The position numbers and the translations under genes are program-made. DNA of 64,000 nucleotides, taken from an uncultured Prevotellaceae bacterium. Lineage in GTDB: Bacteria; Bacteroidota; Bacteroidia; Bacteroidales; Bacteroidaceae. Of this stretch, positions 17,801-26,332 are shown in pieces (the stretch's first letter is position 1; every line of letters starts with the position of its first letter). The notes beneath the pieces are model-generated. The model made no database searches. It was given only the letters and a program-made list of their open reading frames with translations, and was not told the origin of the DNA. The stretch spans positions 1-64,000 of the forward strand of contig OMXS01000005.1 of the NCBI GenBank assembly GCA_900315095.1, in the 5' to 3' direction.

Positions 17801-18813
17801 TTCATGGCGGAACGATTAAGGCGAACAACCGTACCGACGGCGTACGAGGCACAGTTCTTACCGTGACTCTGCCCAAGGGGAACAAGCATCTCGCGCCAGA
17901 TATGATTGAAGACACCACACAGCATGCTGCCATTAACACCGCAAACGCCAACAGCAAGACACGTGCGAACAAGAACTTCAAGATTCTTATCGCCGACGAC
18001 GAGGAAGAAATAGCAAGCTACATACGCAACGAACTGGGCAACTGGTATCGCTTCGATGCCGCGCCTAACGGCAAGGAGGCGCTGAAAGCGCTGCTTACGA
18101 GCGACTATGACCTTGTTATTTCAGACATCATTATGCCTGAGATGGACGGCATAACACTTCTTAAGAACATCAAGGGCAACCCCAATATCAGCGATGTTCC
18201 TGTGATATTGCTTACCTCAAAGGCTGAAGTGAAGGACCGTCTGGAGGGATTGCGCCGCGGCGCCGATGCCTACCTTGCCAAGCCGTTCAGCATGGACGAG
18301 TTGCACATCCTCATCGACAACCTCATCGATAACGTGCGGCGACTGCGCGGAAAGTTCTCTGGTGCTCAGCGACAAGAGTCAAAATTGGAGAAGATGGAGG
18401 TGAAGAGCAATAACGACGAACTGATGGACCGCATCATGAAATGCATCAACGAACATCTCTCCGACCCAGAATTCAACGTTGAGAAACTCACCGAGAACGT
18501 GGGCATCAGCCGTGCACAGCTCCACCGCAAGATGAAAGAGATAACGGGAATATCGGCTGGTGACTTCATCCGCAATCTCCGTCTGGAGCAGGCAGCAAGC
18601 CTTATCCGCCAGCATAAGATAAACGTCACACAAGTGGCTTATGCCGTGGGATTCAACAACCAAACCCACTTCTCTACGGTATTCAAGAAACACTTCGGCG
18701 TCACTCCTTCGGAGTATGCTGAGCAGAATCATGAAGATACGCCCGAGACGCTAGAAACTGCGGAGGAACCAAACGTCTCGGAAGGTCCAAAAGAAAACGA
18801 TAATAACCAATAA
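14821..18813 (+). CDS. xynR: Hybrid two-component system (HTCS) regulator, XynR-like
   Basis: A 1330-residue one-protein signalling system. Order: signal peptide; about fourteen Reg_prop beta-propeller repeats (GFIWIGT, GRLWVGC, GNLWVSC and similar) to ~residue 640; a Y_Y_Y domain to ~745; one membrane helix at ~750-775; HisKA with phospho-acceptor His796 (NATHDIRSP); HATPase (DNGIGL, GTGIGL); receiver with phospho-acceptor Asp1102 (ISDIIMPEMDG); AraC-type HTH from ~1200. The periplasmic sensor would bind an oligosaccharide and the cytoplasmic HTH would activate transcription. Position between xylan operons, as with xynR of rumen Prevotella, indicates xylo-oligosaccharide sensing. The ligand is inferred from neighbours. 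GH67 follows after 15 nt. Confidence 0.9.
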   Translation: MKRLKHFYTIACLLLLSLMVRAGMSRLYTSDKMTSSLIDCVMQDKYGFIWIGTEYGLNKFDGYRFTPYLYNKDDSTTIVDNEVVRLMSDSEGRLWVGCTYGLAQYDYHNDNFRRYHFPGNVRPRANALLETSNGDILIGTAGEGLFVIRKGEDKIRKLESFVKRDVDEFYSRIFEDDQHHLWRSSHLVTLTRITTKDGNPTEFKDYESPCGPPMSFIRTDNRGFIIICHHGILRYDYSTGEIDDAGYDLSVLSGKASILKARLDREGNLYLGTAGNGLYVIKKGSISAEIVNSDNNDFDLTSSNINDIMEDKDGNLWVSCYKKGLFQMSQHKDLFESYTFEKQGHSIGSSVSSLAIGDDNSILCTVQNSGVYRFDEKGKVSPMPNTLPTANNIYRDKRGQYWLCSENKVNKYSPSTGAMQTQLETDGWGLNCITDDSRGTLFICNYGKGLIVHNTNTGETQTYSMRDKDKARGVLCNDWIKALYYDSRGLLWIGTTSGVSCFDPEKQSFKPLGWDVQLNHVQCSAINENDKGNIIIGTHEGMFIYLRDQNKIEPFKNAEKLSDKTIYSITFDHAGDMWLSTSMGIWHYSPKDKQFIDHISGNGLITKEYILGAVIHNDDDMIAYGTSDGITTFYPEEVKKQHMEMGDIHLTNFIVDGKSMDCFQDHFSVPYNENSFTMEFSLLTFKNADNINFEYRINGGDTWTQTGEGNNSISFNKMKPGKYVIEVRALSNGVYSKNTKEIVVRVKDPWYSSIWAFILYGLLAAGIVTLGVYYIERKRMIEMEESKMKFLINATHDIRSPLTLIMGPLKKLKTKAFDEESLNDIETIDRNAQRLQQLVNQILDESKIDKKQMKLQCRETNLVQFINGIFTLYQYNAQQRNMHYTFEVETPEGRVKAREAKPVMAWIDRINFDKVISNLLSNAFKYTFDGGDINILLAEENDNVVIKVIDNGIGLKESNTDKLFERFYQGSNARDVHLDGTGIGLNLSKAIVKLHGGTIKANNRTDGVRGTVLTVTLPKGNKHLAPDMIEDTTQHAAINTANANSKTRANKNFKILIADDEEEIASYIRNELGNWYRFDAAPNGKEALKALLTSDYDLVISDIIMPEMDGITLLKNIKGNPNISDVPVILLTSKAEVKDRLEGLRRGADAYLAKPFSMDELHILIDNLIDNVRRLRGKFSGAQRQESKLEKMEVKSNNDELMDRIMKCINEHLSDPEFNVEKLTENVGISRAQLHRKMKEITGISAGDFIRNLRLEQAASLIRQHKINVTQVAYAVGFNNQTHFSTVFKKHFGVTPSEYAEQNHEDTPETLETAEEPNVSEGPKENDNNQ

Positions 18814-18828
18814 AAACAATAAACACTA

Positions 18829-20724
18829 ATGAAGAAAACGCTTTTCTTGCTCGCGACAATGCTGTTCTGCATCGCGGCAAGCGCAGAAGACGGGCATGAC
18901 CTGTGGCTGCGTTACAACGAGGTGAACAAGGCAAAAGTGACTGCCAACAAGCAGTCGGCAACCATCGACATCGCCATCAGCGAGTTGAAACACTACTGGC
19001 AAGGGGCAAAGGTTCAACTTGTGGTAAGCGAGAATGGCGCTAAAGACGGCGCGTTCTCAATAAAAGGCACTCAGAACGACGTAACAATCGAGGCTGGAAC
19101 AGACATCGGAATACTCTACGGAGCATACGACTTGTTGCGCACTCAGGGTGAAGGGCAAGTGAAAAAGGACCTCACGAAGTTCTCTGCACCTGCTTTCGGC
19201 ATTCGCCTTCTCAATCATTGGGACAACCTTGACGGCTCTATTGAACGCGGATATGCGGGCAACAGCATCTTCTGGAATACAGGAGCCGTCAACACCCAGA
19301 TAATCACACGATACGCCCGTGCTAATGCCTCTCTCGGCATTAACGGCACAGTTCTGAACAACGTGAACGCTTCTCCGAAGATGCTCACAAAAGAGTATCT
19401 CGACTCGGTGAAGGTTTATGCTGACCTGTTGCGCCCTTATGGCATCAAGGTTTACCTGAGCATCAACTTCGCAACGCCAATGGCATTGGGCGAAACGAAG
19501 ACCGCTGACCCGCTTGACAAGGACGTTGCAGCATGGTGGAAAGCAAAGGCGAAGGAGATTTACGCGCTGATTCCCGACTTCGGAGGATTCCTTGTAAAGG
19601 CCAACTCTGAAGGACAGCCGGGTCCAGGCGACTACAAACGCTCGCATGCAGATGGTGCTAATATGCTAGCAGACGCCTTGCAGCCCTACGGCGGCATTGT
19701 AATGTGGCGCTGCTTTGTCTATGGTGCCAACCACAAAGGCGAGGACCGAGTGAAGCAGGCGGTATCAGAGTTCAAGCCACTCGACGGCAAGTTCCGCCCG
19801 AATGTTATCCTTCAGACCAAGAACGGACCGCTCGACTTCCAGCCACGCGAGCCTTACAGCCCTGTGTTCGACCAGATTCAGGAGACTCCGAACATGGTGG
19901 AACTGCAGATAACACAAGAATATCTGGGGCAATCGCGCCATCTTGTCTATCTCGCAACAATGTGGAAGGAGTTCTTCTCCTTCGTTTCTCCCGAGAGTCT
20001 TGTGGGCATTGCTGGTGTGGCTAACATCGGTAACGACCGCGACTGGTGCGGACACCACTTCTCGCAGGCCAACTGGTACGCCTTCGGCCGTCTGGCATGG
20101 AATCCTCAGTTGTCAGCAGAGGAGATAGCAAAGGAATGGCTTTGCCAGACATTCACACAGAACGAGCAGTTCGTGAAGCCTATAACCGAGGTTATGATGG
20201 AGAGCCGTGAGGCATGCGTCGACTACATGATGCCGCTCGGATTGCATCATATCTTCAAGTTCGACCACCACTATGGCCCCGAGCCTGACGGCTTCAAGGC
20301 GGAATATCCCATTGAGTGGTGCCCCGTTTATTACCACAAGGCTGACGCCGAAGGTGTGGGATTCGACCGTTCATCGCAAGGTACCAACGCAGTATCGCAG
20401 TATCGTGAGCCTTATTGCAGCCTTTATGATAACATCGAGACCTGCCCGGAGGAGTATCTGCTGTGGTTCCATCATGTGCCTTGGACATACAAGATGAAGA
20501 GCGGGCGCACGCTTTGGCAGGAACTGAACATGCACTACAACCGCGGCGTCGAGACGGTAATACGCCACCGCGAGGCATGGAACAGAGCATGGATGCACGT
20601 TGACAAGCAACGCTACGAGGAGGTTACGGAGCGCATGAATCACCAAGTGTACAACGCACAAGAGTGGCGCGACGTGTGCTTGAAGTACTTCCAGACATTC
20701 AGCAAGCAACCAATCGTGGATTAA
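18829..20724 (+). CDS. aguA: GH67 alpha-glucuronidase
   Basis: A 631-residue exported enzyme releasing (4-O-methyl)glucuronic acid from the ends of xylo-oligosaccharides. Signal peptide ends at about residue 19 (ASAEDG). The family signature LLNHWDNLDGSIERGYAG is intact. Glu261 (KANSEGQPGP), Asp336 (GPLDFQP) and Glu364 (ITQEYLG) have almost the same spacing as the catalytic triad Glu292-Asp365-Glu393 of the Cellvibrio enzyme. It lies 15 nt after the HTCS gene and is probably co-transcribed with it. It complements the GH10 and GH43 enzymes on the other strand. Confidence 0.93.
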   Translation: MKKTLFLLATMLFCIAASAEDGHDLWLRYNEVNKAKVTANKQSATIDIAISELKHYWQGAKVQLVVSENGAKDGAFSIKGTQNDVTIEAGTDIGILYGAYDLLRTQGEGQVKKDLTKFSAPAFGIRLLNHWDNLDGSIERGYAGNSIFWNTGAVNTQIITRYARANASLGINGTVLNNVNASPKMLTKEYLDSVKVYADLLRPYGIKVYLSINFATPMALGETKTADPLDKDVAAWWKAKAKEIYALIPDFGGFLVKANSEGQPGPGDYKRSHADGANMLADALQPYGGIVMWRCFVYGANHKGEDRVKQAVSEFKPLDGKFRPNVILQTKNGPLDFQPREPYSPVFDQIQETPNMVELQITQEYLGQSRHLVYLATMWKEFFSFVSPESLVGIAGVANIGNDRDWCGHHFSQANWYAFGRLAWNPQLSAEEIAKEWLCQTFTQNEQFVKPITEVMMESREACVDYMMPLGLHHIFKFDHHYGPEPDGFKAEYPIEWCPVYYHKADAEGVGFDRSSQGTNAVSQYREPYCSLYDNIETCPEEYLLWFHHVPWTYKMKSGRTLWQELNMHYNRGVETVIRHREAWNRAWMHVDKQRYEEVTERMNHQVYNAQEWRDVCLKYFQTFSKQPIVD

Positions 20725-20743
20725 CAATACATCTTTCGCATCA

Positions 20744-20890
20744 TTACAAGCGGCTTGTAACAGGATTACAGATGCCTTGTAACAAGATTACAAACCGCTT
20801 GTAATAGTGTTACAGACCGCTTGTAATAACATTCCAAAGCGCTTGGAAACTTCTGGAATTTTATTCCAGAGCATACCAAAAAGTTTGGAA
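20744..20890. repeat. Array of seven 17-bp palindromes with 22-bp period
   Basis: Palindromes begin at 20744, 20766, 20788, 20810, 20832, 20853 and 20874. The first four are TTACA...TGTAA, the fifth TTCCAA...TTGGAA, the sixth CTGGAAT...ATTCCAG and the seventh CCAAA...TTTGG. Base changes in one arm are matched in the other. The array fills the gap between aguA and the GH35 gene and ends 20 bp before the latter's ATG. Confidence 0.85.
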
Positions 20891-20910
20891 CAACTGATAT
20901 TCAACAATTT

Positions 20911-22578
20911 ATGAAGAAACTACTGATATCCTTACTGTTATTCATTGGGGTGCTTTCAACGGGCGCTCAAAATCCCTCTGTGTCTAACCTCTTTATTCTT
21001 GGCGGCGAATTGTCTAACTCTGCCGCCACAAGCATCGAGGACATCGACGAGGTGATGCCACGAATGGCTGCATTAGGACTGAATACCGTACTGGTGCCGG
21101 CATACTGGGACCTCATAGAACCCATAGAAGGAAAATATGACTTCACTCTTATCGACCGCGTCATCGACCGCGCCCGCGAGAACAACCTGAAAGTCGTGTT
21201 CCTGTGGTTTGGCGCATGGAAGAACTCCATGAGTTGTTATGCACCATTATGGTTCAAGCAAGATACAAAGAAATACCCGCGTGCTATGACCGCCACAGGC
21301 AAGCCTCTGGAGATTGCATCATGCTTTTCGGAGAATGTGTATAATGCCGATTGCCGTGTCTTCACACGCCTGATGGAGCACATAGCACAAAAAGACAGCG
21401 GTTCGGGAACGGTGATTATGATACAGATAGAGAACGAGATAGGCATGCTGGAGGATGCCCGCGACCACTCGCCTCTTGCCGAGAAAGCCTACGACCTGCC
21501 TATTCCGGCAAAGCTTCTCGCCGCGCTGAAGAAAGCAGGCAAACCTATTGCCGCTGGAAAGACAACTTGGCGCGAGGCATTCGGCAACGACCCGTACGGC
21601 GAGGAGTGCTTCATGGCTTGGCATTATGCTTGTTACGTGGAGCGTCTGGCACAGGTAGCACGCCGCATCTATAACGTTCCGCTCTATGTGAATGCCGCAA
21701 TGAACAGCCGCGGACGCAAGCCCGGCGAATATCCCTCGGCAGGTCCGCTCGCACATCTCGCCACGATATGGAAGTGCGGAGCGCCCAGCATAGACATGCT
21801 CTCGCCTGACATATACGACACAGGGTTCAAGTCATGGGCATCACAATACGCCTTCGAGGGCAATCCTCTATTTATTCCTGAGACGCGATGCTGCGAGAAT
21901 AGCGGTGCAAGAGCGCTCTACACATTCGGTGAATACGACGCTGTGGGGTTCTCCCCTTTCGCTATCGACCAGTACGCAGACCCATCGAACGTCACCAATG
22001 CCTATGCTTTGCTGCGCCAGATGCACAACTACGTCAGCCACAACACCAACAAGTCGCTCAGCGCTCAACGCTCAACACTCAACCATTGGGGGCTTCTCTT
22101 TGACCAAGAGGACAAGGAGCGCATCATAACCGACGGCGACCACGTGCTCACTTGCAGGCATAACTTCACTCTGCCTTGGGACCCTCGCGCCACCGATGGT
22201 TCCACATGGCCCGAAGGAGGGGCGTACATATTGAAGATAGCGCCTATGGAATACCTCATTGCAGGTCAGGGAATAGTGGTTGAATTCAAAACAAAGAGCG
22301 AGAAAGAACAAGAAGTGAAGAAGCAACTCGGCGAAGACGGTTTCGTGGAGGGCAACACCTCAGGCAACGACAATAATGCTACTGCCCAGCAAGTTAAGCG
22401 TTTCAAGGGTAAGCGTCTCGGCATAGGATATGTTGATCAGGTAAGCATTGGCGAGGACGGCACGATGAAGTACCTCCGACGTGACAACGGCGACCAGGAC
22501 CATCAGGGACGACATGCTCGCATAGGGGTGGGAGAATGGAAAATCCTTCATGTCAAGTTATACGAGTACTCGAATTAA
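20911..22578 (+). CDS. GH35-like beta-galactosidase, DUF5597-containing
   Basis: A 555-residue secreted protein: signal peptide ending STGAQ, then a TIM-barrel with acid/base Glu176 (QIENEIG) and likely nucleophile Glu324 (FIPETR). A C-terminal beta-domain with IVVEFKTK resembles the DUF5597 region found with this GH35 group. By family it would remove terminal beta-linked sugar; in a xylan cluster this may be galactose or an arabinopyranose-type side unit, which is an inference. Near residues 382-392, LSAQRSTLN is encoded by a repetitive CTCAACGCTCAACACTCAAC tract, looking like an in-frame repeat insertion. No separate promoter is visible; the palindrome array separates it from aguA. Confidence 0.8.
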   Translation: MKKLLISLLLFIGVLSTGAQNPSVSNLFILGGELSNSAATSIEDIDEVMPRMAALGLNTVLVPAYWDLIEPIEGKYDFTLIDRVIDRARENNLKVVFLWFGAWKNSMSCYAPLWFKQDTKKYPRAMTATGKPLEIASCFSENVYNADCRVFTRLMEHIAQKDSGSGTVIMIQIENEIGMLEDARDHSPLAEKAYDLPIPAKLLAALKKAGKPIAAGKTTWREAFGNDPYGEECFMAWHYACYVERLAQVARRIYNVPLYVNAAMNSRGRKPGEYPSAGPLAHLATIWKCGAPSIDMLSPDIYDTGFKSWASQYAFEGNPLFIPETRCCENSGARALYTFGEYDAVGFSPFAIDQYADPSNVTNAYALLRQMHNYVSHNTNKSLSAQRSTLNHWGLLFDQEDKERIITDGDHVLTCRHNFTLPWDPRATDGSTWPEGGAYILKIAPMEYLIAGQGIVVEFKTKSEKEQEVKKQLGEDGFVEGNTSGNDNNATAQQVKRFKGKRLGIGYVDQVSIGEDGTMKYLRRDNGDQDHQGRHARIGVGEWKILHVKLYEYSN

Positions 22579-22617
22579 GAAGAAACGCAATTAACAGCAA
22601 ACAATATCTCATGATGA

Positions 22618-22682
22618 GACAGGGAGCGCACTCGGCTACACCTTTTCATAGCATTCTTGTTCGCTCTCTGTCTTCCATGAGT
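22618..22682 (+). terminator. Hairpin after the GH35 gene
   Basis: GACAGGGAGCG (22618-22628) pairs with 22672-22682. The loop is 43 nt and there is no strong T run, so termination is likely but not certain. The rest of the 22579-22951 gap is AT-rich with no frame. Confidence 0.45.
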
Positions 22683-22857
22683 CATTTTGAAAGATAAAAG
22701 TACATATGTTTTGGCGTTTATTTCGTCATTTTAAAGCGTACTTTCCACGATGACAACAAAATAAGCTAATGTCGTTTCAAAAGGGTATTAAATATACACC
22801 CAATATGGTATTTGTGTTAAAAAAAAGAGTTAAAATTGCATTTTTGTAACATTTATC

Positions 22858-22888
22858 TTGCAAGAAAGGAAAAAAACTCTTAATTTTG
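22858..22888 (+). promoter_or_regulatory. Promoter of the SusC/SusD operon
   Basis: TTG (22858-22860), 20-nt spacer, TAATTTTG (22881-22888). Gene start is 63 nt further on. Confidence 0.65.
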
Positions 22889-22951
22889 CACTTTAGAACG
22901 TAAAAAAGTATCTTTATAATAATTAATAACACACTGAAAAGTCAGCATTTT

Positions 22952-25900
22952 ATGAAATTAAGACTTTGTATGATCTTCGCCCTCCTTTCTCTATTTATAG
23001 GGATGGCAGAGGCGCAAACGGTTGTCTCTGGTACCGTCACCTCATCGGAAGACGGCGAGCCAGTAATCGGTGCTTCGGTGATCGTAAAAGGCACTCAAGT
23101 AGGTGCGGCAACCGACTACGATGGTAATTTCCACATTACCACTCAAGTTAAGAATCCACAAATAGTAGTAAGTTACATCGGCATGGAGACCGTCACCCTA
23201 AAGGGTGGACAAGGAATGAAGATTACGCTCCATCCTGACAAGGCTACACAGCAGATTGACGAGGTTGTGGTAACTGGTATGCAGAAGATGGACAAACGCC
23301 TCTTCACCGGTGCATCCTCAAAGATTGACGCAGACAAGACAAAACTTTCGGGTATGGCTGATGTCAGCCGCTCGCTCGAAGGCCGTGTTGCCGGTGTGCA
23401 GGTTACCAACGTCAGCGGTACATTCGGTGCTTCACCAAAGATTCGCGTACGTGGTGCTACCTCCATCTATGGTAACTCCAAGCCTCTGTGGGTTATCGAC
23501 GGTGTGATCTATGAGGACAACGTTGACGTTAGTGCAGACGAGCTGGCATCAGGTGACGCCAAGACCCTTATTTCTTCAGCTGTGGCTGGTCTTAACTCAG
23601 ACGATATCGAGTCGTTCACCATTCTTAAGGACGGTTCTGCAACATCAATCTATGGTGCCCGCGCTATGGCTGGTGTGATTGTAATCACCACAAAGCGAGG
23701 CAGCAAGGGACGTGCCACAGTTAACTATACTGGTGAGTTCACCACACGTTTGAAGCCTTCTTATGCCAACTATAACATCATGAACTCACAAGAGATCATG
23801 GGTGTTTACAAGGAAATGGCAGACAAGGGATGGCTCCAGTTGGAGAACCTTGCAAATGCACAGAACTCCGGTATCTACGGATACATGTTCCAGCAGTTGA
23901 GAAAATATGACGTCACTTCAGGAGCATTCGGACTGCAGAACACCGAGGCTGCACGCAACGCTTACCTCCAGGCTGCAGAGTTCCGCAACACCGACTGGTT
24001 CGACCTGTTGTTCTCTAACAGCATCTCGCAGAACCACTCTATAAGTGTTGGTAGCGGTACTGAGAAATCGCAGAGTTACTTCTCTATGTCATTGATGAAT
24101 GACCCGGGACAGTATGTCAACCGCAGCAGCGTGAAGCGTTACACCTTCAACGGCAACACTTCATACGACATCTTGAGCAACCTCACCGTGAAACTGGCCG
24201 CACAGGGCAGCCATCGTAAGCAGGAGGCTCCAGGTTCTCTCAACCAGACTACCGACGTGGTTACTGGTGAGGTAAAGCGTGACTTCGATATCAACCCGTT
24301 CAGCTACGCTATGAACACTAGCCGCTGTCTTGACCCGAACATCAACTACACTCGTTTCTATACAGGTTTCAATATCTTCGACGAGTTACAGAACAACTAT
24401 AACGACATCAACGTTAACGAACTTATGTTCCGTGCTGAGTTGGAGTACAAGCCGATTCGTTCAGTCACCCTGAGCGGACTTGTTTCTACTCGTATGTCTA
24501 ACACAAAACGCCAGCACAACGTAATGGACAACGCCAACCAGGCAAACGCTTATCGCGCCGGTGTGGATGCAACAGACGACAACTCTACCATCCGTGACAA
24601 CAACGCATTGCTCTATACTGACCCGGACAATGACTTGGCCCTTCCAGAGTCTGTACTTCCTGAGGGCGGTATCAAGTACCAGTACGATGACAAAATGCGT
24701 TCTCACAACTACCGTGTAATGGCAGAATATCGCGATGTATTCAAAGACAAGCATGTCGTTAACGCTATGCTGGGTTCAGAGTACTCTTCTGTAAAGCGTA
24801 CATCTACATGGTGGACAGGATGGGGCTACCAGTTCAACAATGGTGGTATCACCAACACACCGTATATTTGGCTGAAGCAGATGAACGAGGAGAACACCGA
24901 GTACTTCGGCGAGACATTCACACTCACCAACACTTTGGCATACTACGGACAGGCCGTTTATAGTTTCGACCAGCGTTACACCATCAACGGTACATTCCGC
25001 TACGAGGGAACCAACCGCCTTGGCAAGAACCGCAGCAGCCGCTGGTTGCCTACATGGAACATCTCTGCCTCATACGACATCACCAACGAGCCATTTATGA
25101 AGGGAACAGAGAACTGGCTCTCACAACTGAAACTGCGCGGCAGTTACTCACTGACAGCCGACACCGGTCCATCATGGGTAACCAATGCTACCGCCATCTA
25201 CAAGACTCAGAACAAGTGGCGTCCGACAACCTCATCAAGAGAGTCGGAAATCTACATTTACCAGATTGCAAACACCGAACTCACATACGAAAAGAAGCAC
25301 GAGTGGAACGTAGGACTCGACATGGCGTTCCTGAACAACCGCATCGCCGTGACATTCGACGCATACTGGCGTAACAACTTCGACCTCATCGGTACTGCAT
25401 TCACACAGGGTGCTGGTGGAACCATCTCGAAGTATGCCAACGTTGCCGACATGAAGTCTAACGGTGTTGAGTTGGGTATCTCTACAGTTAATATCGCCAG
25501 TCCCAAGTTCAGATGGACATCAGACCTTATTTACTCTTACGCGAAGAACGAAATCACTAACCTGAAGACCGACGGACGTGCCGTTGACCTCGTGACAGGT
25601 ACTGGTTACGGTGTTGAGGGTTATCCCGTTCGCGCATTGTTCAGTTACCAGTTCGCCGGCCTCAACTCTGAGGGTCTGCCTAAGGTAATCAACGAAGAAG
25701 GAGTAGAAACCGTGGGCGATGTAAACTTCCAGGAGACCGAGAACCTTGACAAGTTCCTCGTTTACGAAGGACCATCAGACCCAACTTGGTATGGATCTTT
25801 GAATAACACATTCACCTATACCGACACATGGGGCAAGCTCAACCTTGACGTGTTCATCACATACTCTGGTGGTAACGTTGTACGTCTCGACCCAGTGTTC

Positions 25901-26314
25901 AGAGCAGGCTACTCAGACCTGTCTTCTCTGCCACGCGAATTCAAAAACCGCTGGATGATTCCTGGCGACGAGCTGCGCACAGACATTCCGACCATCGCTT
26001 CTGTAAACCAGCGCGACCGACTCGGAGGCACATCACTCTCTATGGCATATAATGCTTACAACTACTCTACAGCACGCATTGCGAAAGGCAACTTTGTCCG
26101 TATGAAGGAAATCGCCCTCACCTACACCATGCCGACAGAGATTCTCAGGAAGACTTTGCTCTCAAGCGCATCACTGAAACTGGCTGCCACCAACCTCTTC
26201 CTCATCTATGCAGACAAGAAGTTGAACGGACAAGACCCTGAGTTCATCAACTCAGGTGGTGTGGCATCGCCAATCTCCAAGCAATATACATTAACACTGC
26301 GTTTAGGCTTCTAA
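22952..26314 (+). CDS. SusC/RagA-family TonB-dependent outer-membrane transporter
   Basis: A 1120-residue protein: signal peptide (ending AEAQ), carboxypeptidase-D-like regulatory domain (~residues 25-105, DGEPVIGASVIVKGT), plug domain (~115-250, with LEGRVAGVQV, RVRGATSIYGNSKPLWVIDG, ILKDGSATSIYGARAMAGVI), then a 22-strand-type barrel ending in LTLRLGF with terminal aromatic Phe. It forms the import channel with the SusD partner 18 nt downstream. The lack of an adjacent HTCS or anti-sigma gene and the presence of metallohydrolase and protease genes point to a non-glycan ligand, perhaps peptide. The substrate is inferred, not shown. Confidence 0.92.
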   Translation: MKLRLCMIFALLSLFIGMAEAQTVVSGTVTSSEDGEPVIGASVIVKGTQVGAATDYDGNFHITTQVKNPQIVVSYIGMETVTLKGGQGMKITLHPDKATQQIDEVVVTGMQKMDKRLFTGASSKIDADKTKLSGMADVSRSLEGRVAGVQVTNVSGTFGASPKIRVRGATSIYGNSKPLWVIDGVIYEDNVDVSADELASGDAKTLISSAVAGLNSDDIESFTILKDGSATSIYGARAMAGVIVITTKRGSKGRATVNYTGEFTTRLKPSYANYNIMNSQEIMGVYKEMADKGWLQLENLANAQNSGIYGYMFQQLRKYDVTSGAFGLQNTEAARNAYLQAAEFRNTDWFDLLFSNSISQNHSISVGSGTEKSQSYFSMSLMNDPGQYVNRSSVKRYTFNGNTSYDILSNLTVKLAAQGSHRKQEAPGSLNQTTDVVTGEVKRDFDINPFSYAMNTSRCLDPNINYTRFYTGFNIFDELQNNYNDINVNELMFRAELEYKPIRSVTLSGLVSTRMSNTKRQHNVMDNANQANAYRAGVDATDDNSTIRDNNALLYTDPDNDLALPESVLPEGGIKYQYDDKMRSHNYRVMAEYRDVFKDKHVVNAMLGSEYSSVKRTSTWWTGWGYQFNNGGITNTPYIWLKQMNEENTEYFGETFTLTNTLAYYGQAVYSFDQRYTINGTFRYEGTNRLGKNRSSRWLPTWNISASYDITNEPFMKGTENWLSQLKLRGSYSLTADTGPSWVTNATAIYKTQNKWRPTTSSRESEIYIYQIANTELTYEKKHEWNVGLDMAFLNNRIAVTFDAYWRNNFDLIGTAFTQGAGGTISKYANVADMKSNGVELGISTVNIASPKFRWTSDLIYSYAKNEITNLKTDGRAVDLVTGTGYGVEGYPVRALFSYQFAGLNSEGLPKVINEEGVETVGDVNFQETENLDKFLVYEGPSDPTWYGSLNNTFTYTDTWGKLNLDVFITYSGGNVVRLDPVFRAGYSDLSSLPREFKNRWMIPGDELRTDIPTIASVNQRDRLGGTSLSMAYNAYNYSTARIAKGNFVRMKEIALTYTMPTEILRKTLLSSASLKLAATNLFLIYADKKLNGQDPEFINSGGVASPISKQYTLTLRLGF

Positions 26315-26332
26315 AATAAAACAACGACGATT

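Noticed and set aside
20744-20890. CRISPR-like array
   Set aside because: The repeats are palindromes with a 22-bp period and no unique ~30-nt spacers, and there are no cas genes nearby.
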